Shown here: piece by piece, positions 1-8,437 of the stretch | Layout of the letters: the number at the start of each line of letters is the position of its first letter | How positions within the stretch are numbered: position 1 is the stretch's first letter | Source of the DNA: JANXYW01 sp031400455 | GTDB lineage: Bacteria; Chloroflexota; Dehalococcoidia; DSTF01; JACRBR01 | Length of the DNA stretch: 64,000 nucleotides | Reading direction: 5' to 3' | Assembly (NCBI GenBank): GCA_031400455.1 | Contig: JANNPX010000031.1 | Location: forward strand, 23,958 to 87,957 | Program-made: the position numbers and the translations under genes | The notes under the pieces: model-generated | The model's input: only the letters and a program-made list of their open reading frames with translations | The model's database searches: none | What the model was told of the DNA's origin: nothing

Positions 1-133
1 CGAATGCCTCGCTGAAGATGAGGTCATCGCCGACCACGATGCCAATCGCGATGCCGGGCAAGTGGTGTTCTGCCACGACTCCGGCCGCGGCGTCGCGTAC
101 GCGTTGGAGATCAGTGGCGGTCAGTGCTGTCAT
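1..133 (-). CDS. Serine hydrolase / class C beta-lactamase-like, N-terminal fragment
   Basis: Only the first 44 codons are in the window; the gene runs off the left edge. The ATG at 133 follows a GGAGG-type ribosome site about 8 bases upstream. The visible protein reads MTALTATDLQRVRDAA and then HHLPGIAIGIVVGDD. The PG-(I/V)-(A/S)-(I/V)-x-V-V pattern is the usual N-terminal strand of the beta-lactamase/penicillin-binding-protein transpeptidase-like family (class C, EstB-like). The catalytic SxxK lies outside the window, so activity cannot be judged. It is transcribed away from the amidohydrolase gene that ends at 226, on the same strand. Confidence 0.6.
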   Translation of the reverse strand, partial: MTALTATDLQRVRDAAAGVVAEHHLPGIAIGIVVGDDLIFSEAF

Positions 134-225
134 GGGGTCGTCCTCCGGTGTCTCGGCATCGTACGTGGAGATCGCCCCCCGGTCTAGTCGTAGCGGGATC
201 GCCGTGCGATGACGAAGGGCGGAGA

Positions 226-1869
226 CTAGGTGCGCTTGCCGGGGCCGTAGACGGCACAGCCGGGCAGCGCGCCGGTGGCTTCGCCGTCGCGCAGGGCGGC
301 GGTGCCGTTGACGATGACGTCGCGCACGCCCGTTGCGTACTGGTGCGGCTCCGCCCACGTCGCGTGGTCGGCGATGGTGGCGGGGTCGAAGACGACCAGA
401 TCGGCGAAGTACCCCCGCTCGATCCGTCCACGGCGGGCAAGTCCCAGGTTGTCGGCGGGCAGCCGAGTGATGCGGCGGATCGCTTCGGTCAACGGGATGA
501 TCTTCTCGTCGCGCACGTACTTCGCGAGCAGCCTCGCGAAGCAGCCGTACGCCCGCGGATGCGTCGAGCGCTTGAGGAATGCGCCTTCTGCGGCGGTAGA
601 GGCTGAGTCTGAGCCGAACGACATCCACGGCAGCGCAATCTGCCGGCGCAGGTTGTCCTCGGAGATGCTGAAATACGCCGTATCGACGCGCGATCGGTCG
701 CGCAGGACGAGATCCATCAGCGCATCGACGGGATGCTTGCCCTCGGCTTCGGCGATCTGTGCGATTGTCTTGCCCTGATAGCCGCGGTTCTCTTCCTTGC
801 GTGTACCGAGCACCAATACGCCTTCTGCGCCGCCAGCGGCCCGGTACAGATTCTCCCAGCCATCGCGTGAATGTTCGATGGCGTCGCGGATCTCGGCGCG
901 CACCACCGGATCCGCGAGGCGCTCAAACAGCTTCTCTGGGCCACCGTCGTGGAAGCGCGGCGGGATCGAATTCGAGAGGCCGGTCGCACCAGCGGTGTAG
1001 GTGTACATGTCGGCAGTGATTGCTTCGCCGGCGCCACGCGCCTGCTCGACCATCTCGATCACGCGATCGAGCTTGCCCCAGTTCTCCTTCCCGGCCTGCT
1101 TGAGGTGATAGATCTCGGCCGGGACGCCGCCCTCGCGGCTGATACTCAGCAACTCCTCTACGGCGGGGAGCAGCGCACGTCCCTCATCGCGCATGTGCGA
1201 GATGTACTTGCCGTCATAGGGCGCGGCCGCGCGGCACAGCTCGATCAACTCTTCGGTCGATGCGAAGAACGCGGGCGGATAGATTAACGAAGAGCCGACA
1301 CCGAGCGCGCCCGCCGACATCTCGTCGCGTACGAGGCCGCGCATGACGTCGAGTTCGGCAGCGGTTGCGGGACGGTCATCCTGCCCAACGGCGTAGATGC
1401 GAAGCGTGGTGGCGCCGATGTACGACGCGACATTCTGCGACACGCCTGTCTTCTCAGCGTGCGCGAGATACTCGGCGAGTGAGCGCCACGGCACCGCGAC
1501 GGGCATGTCGCCTTCGCCGAGGCTCTTCTGCATGCGGGCGTGCATGTCCGGTGTCAGCGGACCCATCGAGTTGCCCTCACCGAAGATCTGCAGCGTCACG
1601 CCTTGCTTGAGTTCGCCCATCGATCGCGGATCTTGCAGCATGCTGATGTACGAATGGCTGAGCATGTTGATGAAACCGGGCGCGACGGCCAGGCCCGCGG
1701 CATCAATCTCGGTTGCCGCGCGGGCGTCCGCAAGCTCGCCGAGTTCAGCGATCGTATCGCCGGATACGCCAACGTCAGCCACGTAAGGCGCGCCGCCGCT
1801 GCCGTCATGAATCGACCCGTTGCGGATGAGCAGATCGAAAGTGCGATGAGAGCCGTCGGCGGCGCTCAA
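226..1869 (-). CDS. N-acyl-D-amino-acid deacylase-like amidohydrolase
   Basis: A 547-residue protein of the metal-dependent amidohydrolase superfamily, closest in layout to D-aminoacylases, which hydrolyse N-acyl-D-amino acids. The N-terminal composite-sheet segment (FDLLIRNGSIHDGSG) is followed by APGFIN, where the barrel begins, and later by SHMRDEG, EIYHLKQAGK and GSDSAS, which carry the expected His, Lys/His and final Asp positions. The usual HTH/HSH pair after PGFID is changed here to NMLSHSY, so one of the two first metal-ligand histidines appears to be missing. Substrate is inferred only from family. It overlaps the upstream cyclase fusion by 4 bases (ATGA), so the two are probably co-translated. 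Confidence 0.8.
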   Translation of the reverse strand: MSAADGSHRTFDLLIRNGSIHDGSGGAPYVADVGVSGDTIAELGELADARAATEIDAAGLAVAPGFINMLSHSYISMLQDPRSMGELKQGVTLQIFGEGNSMGPLTPDMHARMQKSLGEGDMPVAVPWRSLAEYLAHAEKTGVSQNVASYIGATTLRIYAVGQDDRPATAAELDVMRGLVRDEMSAGALGVGSSLIYPPAFFASTEELIELCRAAAPYDGKYISHMRDEGRALLPAVEELLSISREGGVPAEIYHLKQAGKENWGKLDRVIEMVEQARGAGEAITADMYTYTAGATGLSNSIPPRFHDGGPEKLFERLADPVVRAEIRDAIEHSRDGWENLYRAAGGAEGVLVLGTRKEENRGYQGKTIAQIAEAEGKHPVDALMDLVLRDRSRVDTAYFSISEDNLRRQIALPWMSFGSDSASTAAEGAFLKRSTHPRAYGCFARLLAKYVRDEKIIPLTEAIRRITRLPADNLGLARRGRIERGYFADLVVFDPATIADHATWAEPHQYATGVRDVIVNGTAALRDGEATGALPGCAVYGPGKRT

Positions 1870-3281
1870 GCGCCGTCCTCGCGCCAGCGGACCTCGTACA
1901 GGCGGACAGGATCCTCGAACCCGCGGATCTCCGCTTCGCCCTGATCGGCAAACAGAAACCCCTTGCCGGCCACCAACTGACGGACGACATCCGATGTGAG
2001 GGCTTCACCTGGCTCGGCGCGTGCGCAGACGCGCGCTGCCAACTGGACCGCCGTGCCGAAGAGGTCGTCCCCGTCGGCCACGGGCTCACCAGCGTTGATG
2101 CCAATGCGGACCATCATGTAATCCTGCGGGTTCGCGTCGTTGTGGCGCTGGAACGCCCGCTGGATGGTGATCGCGCACTCAACCGCGGACGATGCGGTGA
2201 GAAACGACGCCATGATGCCGTCGCCGGTGTGCTTCACCTGGCTGCCGCCATGGGCGGCGAGCGCTTCGCCGACGATGGCGTTGTGCAGGCGGACGAGCGA
2301 TTGTGCTTCCGCATCGCCGAGTCGCTGCGTGAGCGCGGTCGAGCCCTCCATGTCGGTGAACATAATCGTGCGGAAGCCAGCGCTCACGGGCCCTGACGGC
2401 ACAGCGTGCGGCTGCGACGACGCGTCGTGGGCGTGCGCCCGCCCGCCGGACGTGTCTCGACCGGCATCGATGCCGATGAACTCCTGTATCGAGTCCACCA
2501 CCGCACGCATATCGCCCATGTACGGTGAGAGCGATGCGCCTTCGAGGATCTTCAGCCGCGCGTTGGGGATCTTGGCGGCAAGGTTCTTGGCGACTTCAAC
2601 GCTGAGCATTGGGAAGTCACGCCTGTGGAGGATGAGAGTCGGCTGCGTCACCTGCGAAAGCAGGTCCGTGACATCGGCCTCCTGGTTCGACTCCCAGCAT
2701 GCCTTCGCGGACTCCGCCGAAAGGCTCTCGCGCATGTACATCGCAACTCTGTGAGCCGCGTCGCCTTCATCCCAGCCGAACGTGGTGTGAGCCAGCGTTT
2801 CTGTGAATAGCTCATAGTCCAGCTCGCGCAGGCGTTCCAGCGCTTCCTGCGTCGTCGGATCGCGTTCCGTCTCGGAAGCTTTGGCGACGGCGCAGAAGAG
2901 AATGAGGTGTGACACGCGTTCCGGATGCCGGACTGCATAAGCGATGGCGATGGGGGCGTTGAAGTACATGCCGAACAGCGCGAACTTCTCGAGCCCAAGG
3001 CGATCGACGACCGCTTCGAGGTCACGGATGTGGTTCTCGAGCGACGAGTCCGGAATCGCCCGGGTTGACAGTCCAGAGCCGCGGTTGTCGTAGCGGACAA
3101 TCTGGTAGTGCTCGATCAGGTGTTCGTACCAGTGCCGCCACTCGGGGATCTGCCACTCCAGCTCGATGTGGCTCCACGGCAGCGCGGGTGGGGGATTGAC
3201 GATGGCCACGCCTTCGCCGATCGACCAGAGGGCGATGCTGACCCCATCCGACGTTGTGGCATATTGGATGCGCGGCTCCAT
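1866..3281 (-). CDS. Alpha/beta-hydrolase-fold protein fused to class III adenylate/guanylate cyclase
   Basis: About 471 residues. The first ~270 form an alpha/beta-hydrolase fold (YDNRGSGLS, HPERVSHLILF, PTLILHRRDF). After an Ala/His-rich linker comes a class III nucleotidyl cyclase domain: FTDMEGST holds the metal-binding Asp, KHTGDG the substrate Lys and second Asp, and IGINAGEPV and AARVCARA the rest of the core. At the nucleophile elbow, where G-x-S-x-G is expected, the protein has GMYFN, so the catalytic Ser is absent and the fold probably acts as a ligand sensor rather than an enzyme. ATG at 3281 is preferred over the GTG at 3317 because similarity to the fold begins there; neither has a clear ribosome site. 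The gene overlaps the amidohydrolase by ATGA. Confidence 0.82.
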   Translation of the reverse strand: MEPRIQYATTSDGVSIALWSIGEGVAIVNPPPALPWSHIELEWQIPEWRHWYEHLIEHYQIVRYDNRGSGLSTRAIPDSSLENHIRDLEAVVDRLGLEKFALFGMYFNAPIAIAYAVRHPERVSHLILFCAVAKASETERDPTTQEALERLRELDYELFTETLAHTTFGWDEGDAAHRVAMYMRESLSAESAKACWESNQEADVTDLLSQVTQPTLILHRRDFPMLSVEVAKNLAAKIPNARLKILEGASLSPYMGDMRAVVDSIQEFIGIDAGRDTSGGRAHAHDASSQPHAVPSGPVSAGFRTIMFTDMEGSTALTQRLGDAEAQSLVRLHNAIVGEALAAHGGSQVKHTGDGIMASFLTASSAVECAITIQRAFQRHNDANPQDYMMVRIGINAGEPVADGDDLFGTAVQLAARVCARAEPGEALTSDVVRQLVAGKGFLFADQGEAEIRGFEDPVRLYEVRWREDGA

Positions 3282-3676
3282 GCGGACATCGTAGCAAGCG
3301 CGGAGCCAGCCGGACACGCCGCTAATCGCACGCGCTTGGGAGCACCGCGAACAGGTCGTAGTCAGGTGATGACGTCACGAGGGTGGCGCAGGCTCCGTTG
3401 CCACGGAGACGGCGAGGAGCAGCGGGACCTACGAACCATGCTCGCCGCGGTGGCCGCCTGGCTTCCGTGTTGAAACGAGAGTCAATGGCGTTGGCATCGA
3501 AGTACGAATGCGAAAGGGCGTCGTACGGAGACCGCGACGAGTGCTACCGAGGCTCTCGCCATCGACCTCAGTCAGGATCGTGTGATCACCATGCGTTTCA
3601 GGCCTGGCGCGTAGGCGTCGGCATGCTCTCACCGTGTTATGATGCCGCCATTCGCGATATCGACTGCGGAGGCGAC
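3282..3676. other. Divergent intergenic region with weak promoter candidate
   Basis: About 395 bases between the minus-strand cyclase fusion and the plus-strand decarboxylase. A TATGAT hexamer at 3638-3643 lies 34 bases before the decarboxylase start and could be a -10 element, but no good -35 is seen at the right distance. A TGACGTCA palindrome occurs near 3372. An open frame runs into this region from the decarboxylase, but it lacks family similarity and the strong ribosome site lies at 3668. Nothing else is recognisable. Confidence 0.3.
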
Positions 3677-4933
3677 ATGAAGACGCTACCGATCCAGGGT
3701 TCGACGCACGATCAGGTGATGGAGCGGCTGCGCGCGCTGCAGGCCCATGACGGTGACTATCACAACGCCCGCACCTGGGGTCTGATCTACAACGCCGGCG
3801 CGGATGTCGATGCGATGGTGCAGGACGCCGGCGGGCACGTTCTGCTGGAGAACGCCCTCAATCCGCTCGTTTTCCCCAGCCTGCGCGAGATGCAGCGGGA
3901 CGTCGTCGCGATCTCCGCGGGCATCCTGAACGGCGGGGACGACGTAGGCGGCGCGATGACGTCCGGCGGCACGGAGTCGATCTTCATGGCCGTGAAGACG
4001 GCGCGGGACCGCGCGCGCGCCGAGCGCGGAATCGACCGCGGGAGGATGATCATCCCGCGTACGGCACATCCGGCGTTCGTAAAGGCGGCACATCTTCTCG
4101 ATATCGAGTGGGTGCACATGCCGCTCGGCGATGATCTGCGCACGCACGCCAAAGATCTCGCGCCGATGATCACGAGCAACACGATACTCGCCGTGGGCTC
4201 CGCTCCGGCCTACCCGTTCGGGATGGTCGACCCCATTCCGGAGATGGCCGAGATCGCCTCGGCCGCCGGTGTACCGTTCCACGTCGACGCGTGTCTGGGT
4301 GGCTTCATGCTCCCGTGGGCCGAGCGTCTCGGCACGAAGTTGCCGCTGTGGGACTTCCGCGTGCCGGGCGTAACCTCAATGTCTGCGGACCTGCATAAGT
4401 ACGGGTACGTCATCAAGGGCGCGTCCGTCGTGCTGCACCGCCCGAAGACGAACCTGCGATACCAGGTGTTCGCGTTCGCCGACTGGCCGGGTGGCATCTA
4501 TGGAACGCAGGCGTTCCTAGGCACGAAACCAGCCGCACCGATCGCGGCGGCATGGGCAGTGCTGCAGTACCTGGGCGAAGAAGGGTACCTGCGCCTCGCG
4601 CGACAAACGCTGGATGCAACAGCGAAGCTCATCGCCGGAGTCGAAGCGTTAGATGGCGTGCACGTGTGGGGCGAACCCGACATGACGGTCGTTGCGCTCG
4701 GATCGGAAACGCACGACATCATGGCCGTCGGCGACCGCCTGAACGAGCGGGCCTGGCACTTCGACCGCCAGGACACTCCGCCGGCATTGCATCTCATGGC
4801 CAGCCCGCGGCATGCCCTCGTCGTGGACGAATTCCTCGCCGATCTGCACGATGCCCTGCAGGATCCCACGGCCACGAGCACCACGGCCGCGAGGTACGGC
4901 GACGACGTCAGCGCCGAGGTCGCCGCGCGGTAG
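3677..4933 (+). CDS. PLP-dependent group II decarboxylase / sphingosine-1-phosphate-lyase-like enzyme
   Basis: A 418-residue fold-type I PLP enzyme of the DOPA-decarboxylase/S1P-lyase group. Visible are TSGGTESI near residue 96 (phosphate binding), HPAFVKAAHLL, HVDACLGG (the Asp that pairs with the PLP ring nitrogen), and SADLHKYGY, which carries the Schiff-base Lys after His. The gap between HKYG and the C-terminal GSETHDIM segment fits S1P-lyase-like proteins better than amino-acid decarboxylases, but the substrate cannot be told. ATG at 3677 is chosen because GGAGG lies 8 bases upstream; a longer open frame from 3383 has no support. The neighbours offer no pathway context. Confidence 0.8.
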   Translation: MKTLPIQGSTHDQVMERLRALQAHDGDYHNARTWGLIYNAGADVDAMVQDAGGHVLLENALNPLVFPSLREMQRDVVAISAGILNGGDDVGGAMTSGGTESIFMAVKTARDRARAERGIDRGRMIIPRTAHPAFVKAAHLLDIEWVHMPLGDDLRTHAKDLAPMITSNTILAVGSAPAYPFGMVDPIPEMAEIASAAGVPFHVDACLGGFMLPWAERLGTKLPLWDFRVPGVTSMSADLHKYGYVIKGASVVLHRPKTNLRYQVFAFADWPGGIYGTQAFLGTKPAAPIAAAWAVLQYLGEEGYLRLARQTLDATAKLIAGVEALDGVHVWGEPDMTVVALGSETHDIMAVGDRLNERAWHFDRQDTPPALHLMASPRHALVVDEFLADLHDALQDPTATSTTAARYGDDVSAEVAAR

Positions 4934-5209
4934 CGCGAACCCGCCATTGCAATTCTGGTTCAAGGGGCAGCTTTGCGGTGCCTCATTCACGACCTGGCCA
5001 GGCTGTTCCTCCTGCGTAACCTGCTCGATACATAGCGGACATGCTGAGTTAACGCCGCCGCCACGTCGATGCAACGGCGCTGCGGCACAATGAAGCATCG
5101 CCGAGCGTCGAGGGGGTGCTGCATTGTTTTCGGAACGCGAACGATCAACGCGGTGTCACCGCCGGCGCGCCCGTGCGCAACGACAGCTGGTAGCTCGAGG
5201 CGCAACGGC

Positions 5210-5800
5210 GTGACTTTGCGCCTGCCCCCGGCTGACAGCAAGACGTTACTGGGCGGGCGGCGCCGGGGGAAGCAAGGATTCGCGCAGCGGCTGGCGAGCG
5301 CGAAGGCGTTCCTGAGATATACCGACGAAGACGGGGCATTGATTCGCGCCACAGGCGAAATAGTGCTGGCGCAATCGGACGCTATCGTTGAAGCGTTCTA
5401 CGACTACCTGCTCTCACACCGCGAGACTGCGGTTCATTTCGCTCGCGCGGACGGGCATACCGATCGCGAGGCTGTCACCCGTCGCCACGCGTCATTAAGG
5501 GAGTGGCTGCTGCTCGCGGTCGAAGCTCCGCCCGACGAGCAGTTGTCGGGCTATCTGGCGGGAGTCGGTCGCGCGCACACGGGTCGTGGTAGCGGCCCGT
5601 CGGGGCGATTGAACGCACGGTACCTCGTCTGGTCGATGACCTTCCTCCAGTTGGAGGTCGCGCGCGTCCTTGCCAGCGCGATTTCTGATAGGGCAACGCT
5701 GCTCGCGGCGAATGCGGCGTGGTCCAAGTTGCTCACGGTGCATCTGGATCTGTTCCTGGCGGTCTATGCGAGCGGGGAGGGCACGGCGCATTGGTACTGA
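5210..5800 (+). CDS. Protoglobin-domain protein
   Basis: Resembles the single-domain globin-coupled-sensor/protoglobin family, haem proteins that bind O2, CO or NO. The region from LRYTDEDGALIRATGEIVLAQSDAIVEAFYDYLLSH onward gives the helical layout, and the candidate proximal-His segment is RRHASLREWLLL. A second conserved stretch is LAGVGRAHTGR. The open frame begins at 5069, but the first ~47 codons are Arg-rich with no similarity. A GTG at 5210 with GAGG 9 bases upstream gives a 196-residue protein close to the expected size, though the start remains uncertain. There is no fused output domain, and neighbours are unrelated. Confidence 0.6.
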   Translation: MTLRLPPADSKTLLGGRRRGKQGFAQRLASAKAFLRYTDEDGALIRATGEIVLAQSDAIVEAFYDYLLSHRETAVHFARADGHTDREAVTRRHASLREWLLLAVEAPPDEQLSGYLAGVGRAHTGRGSGPSGRLNARYLVWSMTFLQLEVARVLASAISDRATLLAANAAWSKLLTVHLDLFLAVYASGEGTAHWY

Positions 5801-5944
5801 CCGGCGGCGCACTGTCGCCTAAGCGTGTCGGGCCCATTCCGGGTCTGTTCACCCGTTCGTCACACCGCCGCGCGGACGCGCGCCATGACAGATCACGCGG
5901 CGGTAGCCGCGGTCGGCGACCGGGGTTGTGCTGGAGCGCTGATA

Positions 5945-6634
5945 CTACGGCACGACATCTCGCGTGAGCGCGGCGCAGCCCTCGCCGCCGCCAACAGCGG
6001 AGTAGCACGTGCCCGCGTCATCGACCATCGTGCGGAACGTATCCACCATCAACACGAGTCCGAGCGCACACACCAGCGCGATGGCGCCCGCCGCCGCTCG
6101 CGGAACGTGCGTACCCCGCGCATACGCCGGCTCCGGATGTATCCGGTCGGCGAGTCGCACGAGGATCAGTCCGTTGATCAGGAAGAGCGCAGCGAAGAGC
6201 GCGATGACGATCACGACCGGCTCAAAGATCTGGAAGTCGACGTTCGCTGGGTCGAACAAGGGCTGCCCGACGGTGACTAGAGTGACGCCTGCGAACGCGA
6301 GACCCCGCCATGCCGGCGGCACCCAGAGCCAGCGGCGCAATCCAAGGTACATCAGCCCGCCGAGCACGCCAGCAATCGTACCCAGCGCGAGAAGGCCCAT
6401 CGTGCCACCGACCGACATCTCGCCCACGGTGGCACTGGCGTCTGTCATGACGCCATCTCGATCATCGTTGAGCAGAGCGATGATGCGCATCACGACGCGA
6501 GATCCGATGCCTGCCGAAATGAAGCCCGCAACCGCGCCTGCAAAGACAGCGCCGCGTATTGGTCCGGAACGCCGCCAGAGCTTTCGCATCGGCGGTCGCC
6601 GCGAGGGTGTGACCGCGCTTGAGGAATGCGTCAT
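5945..6634 (-). CDS. Multi-pass membrane protein of unknown function
   Basis: A 229-residue protein with about six hydrophobic segments: GAVFAGAVAGFISAGIGS, GTMGLLALGTIAGVLGGLMY, GLAFAGVTLVTVGQ, FEPVVIVIALFAALFLINGLIL and AAGAIALVCALGLVLMV. A charged N-terminus (RPPMRKLWRRSG) precedes them. The C-terminal tail CYSAVGGGEGCAAL carries two Cys that could pair outside the membrane. No family is recognised. The ATG at 6634 overlaps the stop of the upstream DinB-like gene by ATGA, so translation is probably coupled; a longer frame reaching 6784 would run deep into that gene and is rejected. Confidence 0.7.
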   Translation of the reverse strand: MTHSSSAVTPSRRPPMRKLWRRSGPIRGAVFAGAVAGFISAGIGSRVVMRIIALLNDDRDGVMTDASATVGEMSVGGTMGLLALGTIAGVLGGLMYLGLRRWLWVPPAWRGLAFAGVTLVTVGQPLFDPANVDFQIFEPVVIVIALFAALFLINGLILVRLADRIHPEPAYARGTHVPRAAAGAIALVCALGLVLMVDTFRTMVDDAGTCYSAVGGGEGCAALTRDVVP

Positions 6635-7077
6635 GTCTTCGACTCCGCGTCCGAGTTCCGCAACAGGTTCTCGATGATGTTGATATGGATCCCGAGGTGC
6701 CCGCGATTGATCAACAGCGCCTTCTCGATGTCGCCACCTGCGGACTGCACCGCCTTGCGGAGAGGCTTGTGCACCGCGTCCCATTCCTCGAACACCTGCT
6801 CAATGTCCGTCGTCGGCTTCGTGCCGACGTCGGCGAAGCGCCTCCCTCTGTAAGCCGTCATACCCACACGGCTCCATTCGACGCCGTCTGGCAAGAACCT
6901 GCCGAGGTGCAACTGCTCCGCCCAGAGCAGGTGGCGCACGTTCTCAACGGTCGACCAGTCACCGTTGGCGGGCCGCCGGGCGAGCACCTTCGTGTCCTTC
7001 GTGCTCAGCATCTTGCGGAGCCGCGCGCGCTCCCGGTCAATCTCCCTGATATACCTCGCGATGTCTTGCTCGCCCAT
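6631..7077 (-). CDS. DinB-like / damage-inducible-family four-helix protein
   Basis: A 148-residue protein of the DinB/DUF664/YfiT metal-binding four-helix-bundle superfamily. NGDWSTVENVRHLLWAEQLH supplies the first conserved His, and GHLGIHINIIENLL at the C-terminus carries the other two, matching the typical three-His nickel/zinc site. Such proteins are often bacillithiol/mycothiol S-transferase-like or stress-linked; the function here is unproven. ATG at 7077 is chosen because the family similarity starts at GEQDIARYIREID. It is the first gene of a two-gene unit with the membrane protein at 5945-6634. Confidence 0.7.
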   Translation of the reverse strand: MGEQDIARYIREIDRERARLRKMLSTKDTKVLARRPANGDWSTVENVRHLLWAEQLHLGRFLPDGVEWSRVGMTAYRGRRFADVGTKPTTDIEQVFEEWDAVHKPLRKAVQSAGGDIEKALLINRGHLGIHINIIENLLRNSDAESKT

Positions 7078-7212
7078 GGCGATGTCTTCCCGCGTGGTGC
7101 GCGATGTAGCCAAGCACGCGGATCCTATCACGGCCGCCGGCTGCTCGGCGATCCGGTGGCGCTTCCGTGGTAGGGGGTATCCGTATGTTGCGGTGCGTGC
7201 GGCAGGGGAGTA

Positions 7213-7234
7213 GTGGCGACCCCGAAGGGATTCG
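7213..7234 (-). repeat. Duplicate of tRNA-Asp 3' end (candidate att site)
   Basis: These 22 bases are identical to the 3' end of the tRNA-Asp gene (8258-8279), including the encoded CCA and most of the T arm, and lie in the same orientation. Similarity continues weakly for about 10 bases more. This is the layout left by integration at a tRNA 3' end: the intact tRNA at one border and a duplicated 3' end at the other. The enclosed ~1 kb holds a single kinase gene and no integrase. Confidence 0.7.
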
Positions 7235-7361
7235 AGCCCGTCGAATGCACAGATTACCCGAGATTGACCCAAGACTGGAGCGGTGGGGCATTACCGTCGT
7301 TCCGGTCGGCTGACCGAACCGCTAGGACGGGTCGGCGGACACGCTTGATAGCCGCGCGCAC

Positions 7362-8141
7362 CTAAGAACTGGCTGACAGGGAGTTGAGCACCGCGACCTC
7401 TGGGAACGTCGCCGGCGCGCCGTAGCCGTGCTCAGCTAGCCACCGGATCACCATCAAACTTCGCAGCGACCAGTACGCGCGAATCACGTCGATCTCGATA
7501 TCGCCGCCATAGCCCGCGACGACATCGTCGAGGTGCTCCTCGTGTGCGAGCGTCAGAGTGGCGAGGTCATACATCGCGTCCCCTTGGCCGCCCTCGGACC
7601 AGTCCACGACGCCGCTTACCTCGTCACCGTCGACGAACAGATGAACGATCTGCAGGTCGCCGTGGATGAATACCGGTGTCCATGGCCGCAGCGCCGCCTC
7701 CGCGACCTGACGATTGCGCCTGACAACGTCGGCGGAAACGACATCGTTGGCGACGAGCCACTCACACTCCGAGTCGAACAGTGGCGGAAACTCGACCGTA
7801 CCCCCACGGCTGAGAACGGGCAGTTGCTGACACTGGCTGCTGGGCCACGGCGGCAGCGGAGCGTCGTGCAGCGTGCGGACGGCGGCGCCCGCCGCAACCC
7901 ACGCCGCCGAAGACGCAAGCGAAGTCTCTTGGAGCACGCCGAGCGCCGCTCCGGGGACTGCCGCGAGCGCGAGCACCGGCGGCTTGCGCCAAAGGACTTC
8001 GGGGGTGGGGATCGGTGCCCTCGCCATGACCTCGACCTCTCGGTCGATGCGCGCTTGATCCGTGTCGATCTTCAGGAACACATCGCCGACGCGTAGCGTC
8101 ACGCGCTCCGAATGCGCGACAACGACTTCGATCTCCCGCAT
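7362..8141 (-). CDS. Aminoglycoside-phosphotransferase-family kinase
   Basis: About 259 residues with the APH/choline-kinase fold: DVFLKIDTDQARIDREVEVM (Lys and Glu of the N lobe), FIHGDLQIVHLFV (the Brenner-type HGD with catalytic Asp) and GVVDWSEGGQGDAMYDLA (the metal-binding D of the DxD/DW motif). The usual Asn five residues after HGD is replaced by His. The substrate is not identifiable; such genes phosphorylate antibiotics, small alcohols or sugars. ATG at 8141 with GAGG upstream is preferred over an upstream TTG at 8216. It sits between an intact tRNA-Asp and a copy of its 3' end, suggesting acquisition with a small integrated segment. Confidence 0.75.
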   Translation of the reverse strand: MREIEVVVAHSERVTLRVGDVFLKIDTDQARIDREVEVMARAPIPTPEVLWRKPPVLALAAVPGAALGVLQETSLASSAAWVAAGAAVRTLHDAPLPPWPSSQCQQLPVLSRGGTVEFPPLFDSECEWLVANDVVSADVVRRNRQVAEAALRPWTPVFIHGDLQIVHLFVDGDEVSGVVDWSEGGQGDAMYDLATLTLAHEEHLDDVVAGYGGDIEIDVIRAYWSLRSLMVIRWLAEHGYGAPATFPEVAVLNSLSASS

Positions 8142-8213
8142 GTCGTCATCCTCGCCTTCGGCCCGAAGGAATACCGTGACTGGGCCGTGCTGGGCGCGTG
8201 TGAAGGCTCTGTG

Positions 8214-8241
8214 CAATCAAAACCGGCCCACGAAAGGGCCG
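8214..8241 (-). terminator. Rho-independent terminator downstream of tRNA-Asp
   Basis: CGGCCC (8224-8229) and GGGCCG (8236-8241) form a 6-bp hairpin with an ACGAAA loop. Read on the minus strand it is followed by GGTTTTGATT. It lies 17 bases past the tRNA CCA end and fits a terminator of that tRNA. Confidence 0.65.
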
Positions 8242-8257
8242 ATTTGAATAGTGCTTC

Positions 8258-8334
8258 TGGCGACCCCGAAGGGATTCGAACCCTCGATCTCCACCGTGAC
8301 AGGGTGGCATGTTAGACCGCTACACCACGGGGCC
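8258..8334 (-). tRNA. tRNA-Asp (anticodon GTC)
   Basis: A full cloverleaf on the minus strand. Acceptor GGCCCCG pairs with CGGGGTC, the anticodon arm CCACC-CTGTCAC-GGTGG shows anticodon GTC, the T arm is GAGGG-TTCGAAT-CCCTT, the discriminator is G and CCA is encoded. Its 3' 22 bases are duplicated at 7213-7234. Confidence 0.97.
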
Positions 8335-8437
8335 GCGCTATGCAGTTGAACGCCCGAAGCTGCCGTCGCCGGCGATCCTTCGGGTATTGCATTCTAGTGA
8401 CGGGCAGGGAGGGTGTCAATCGGAACGGCCGGCGCGC

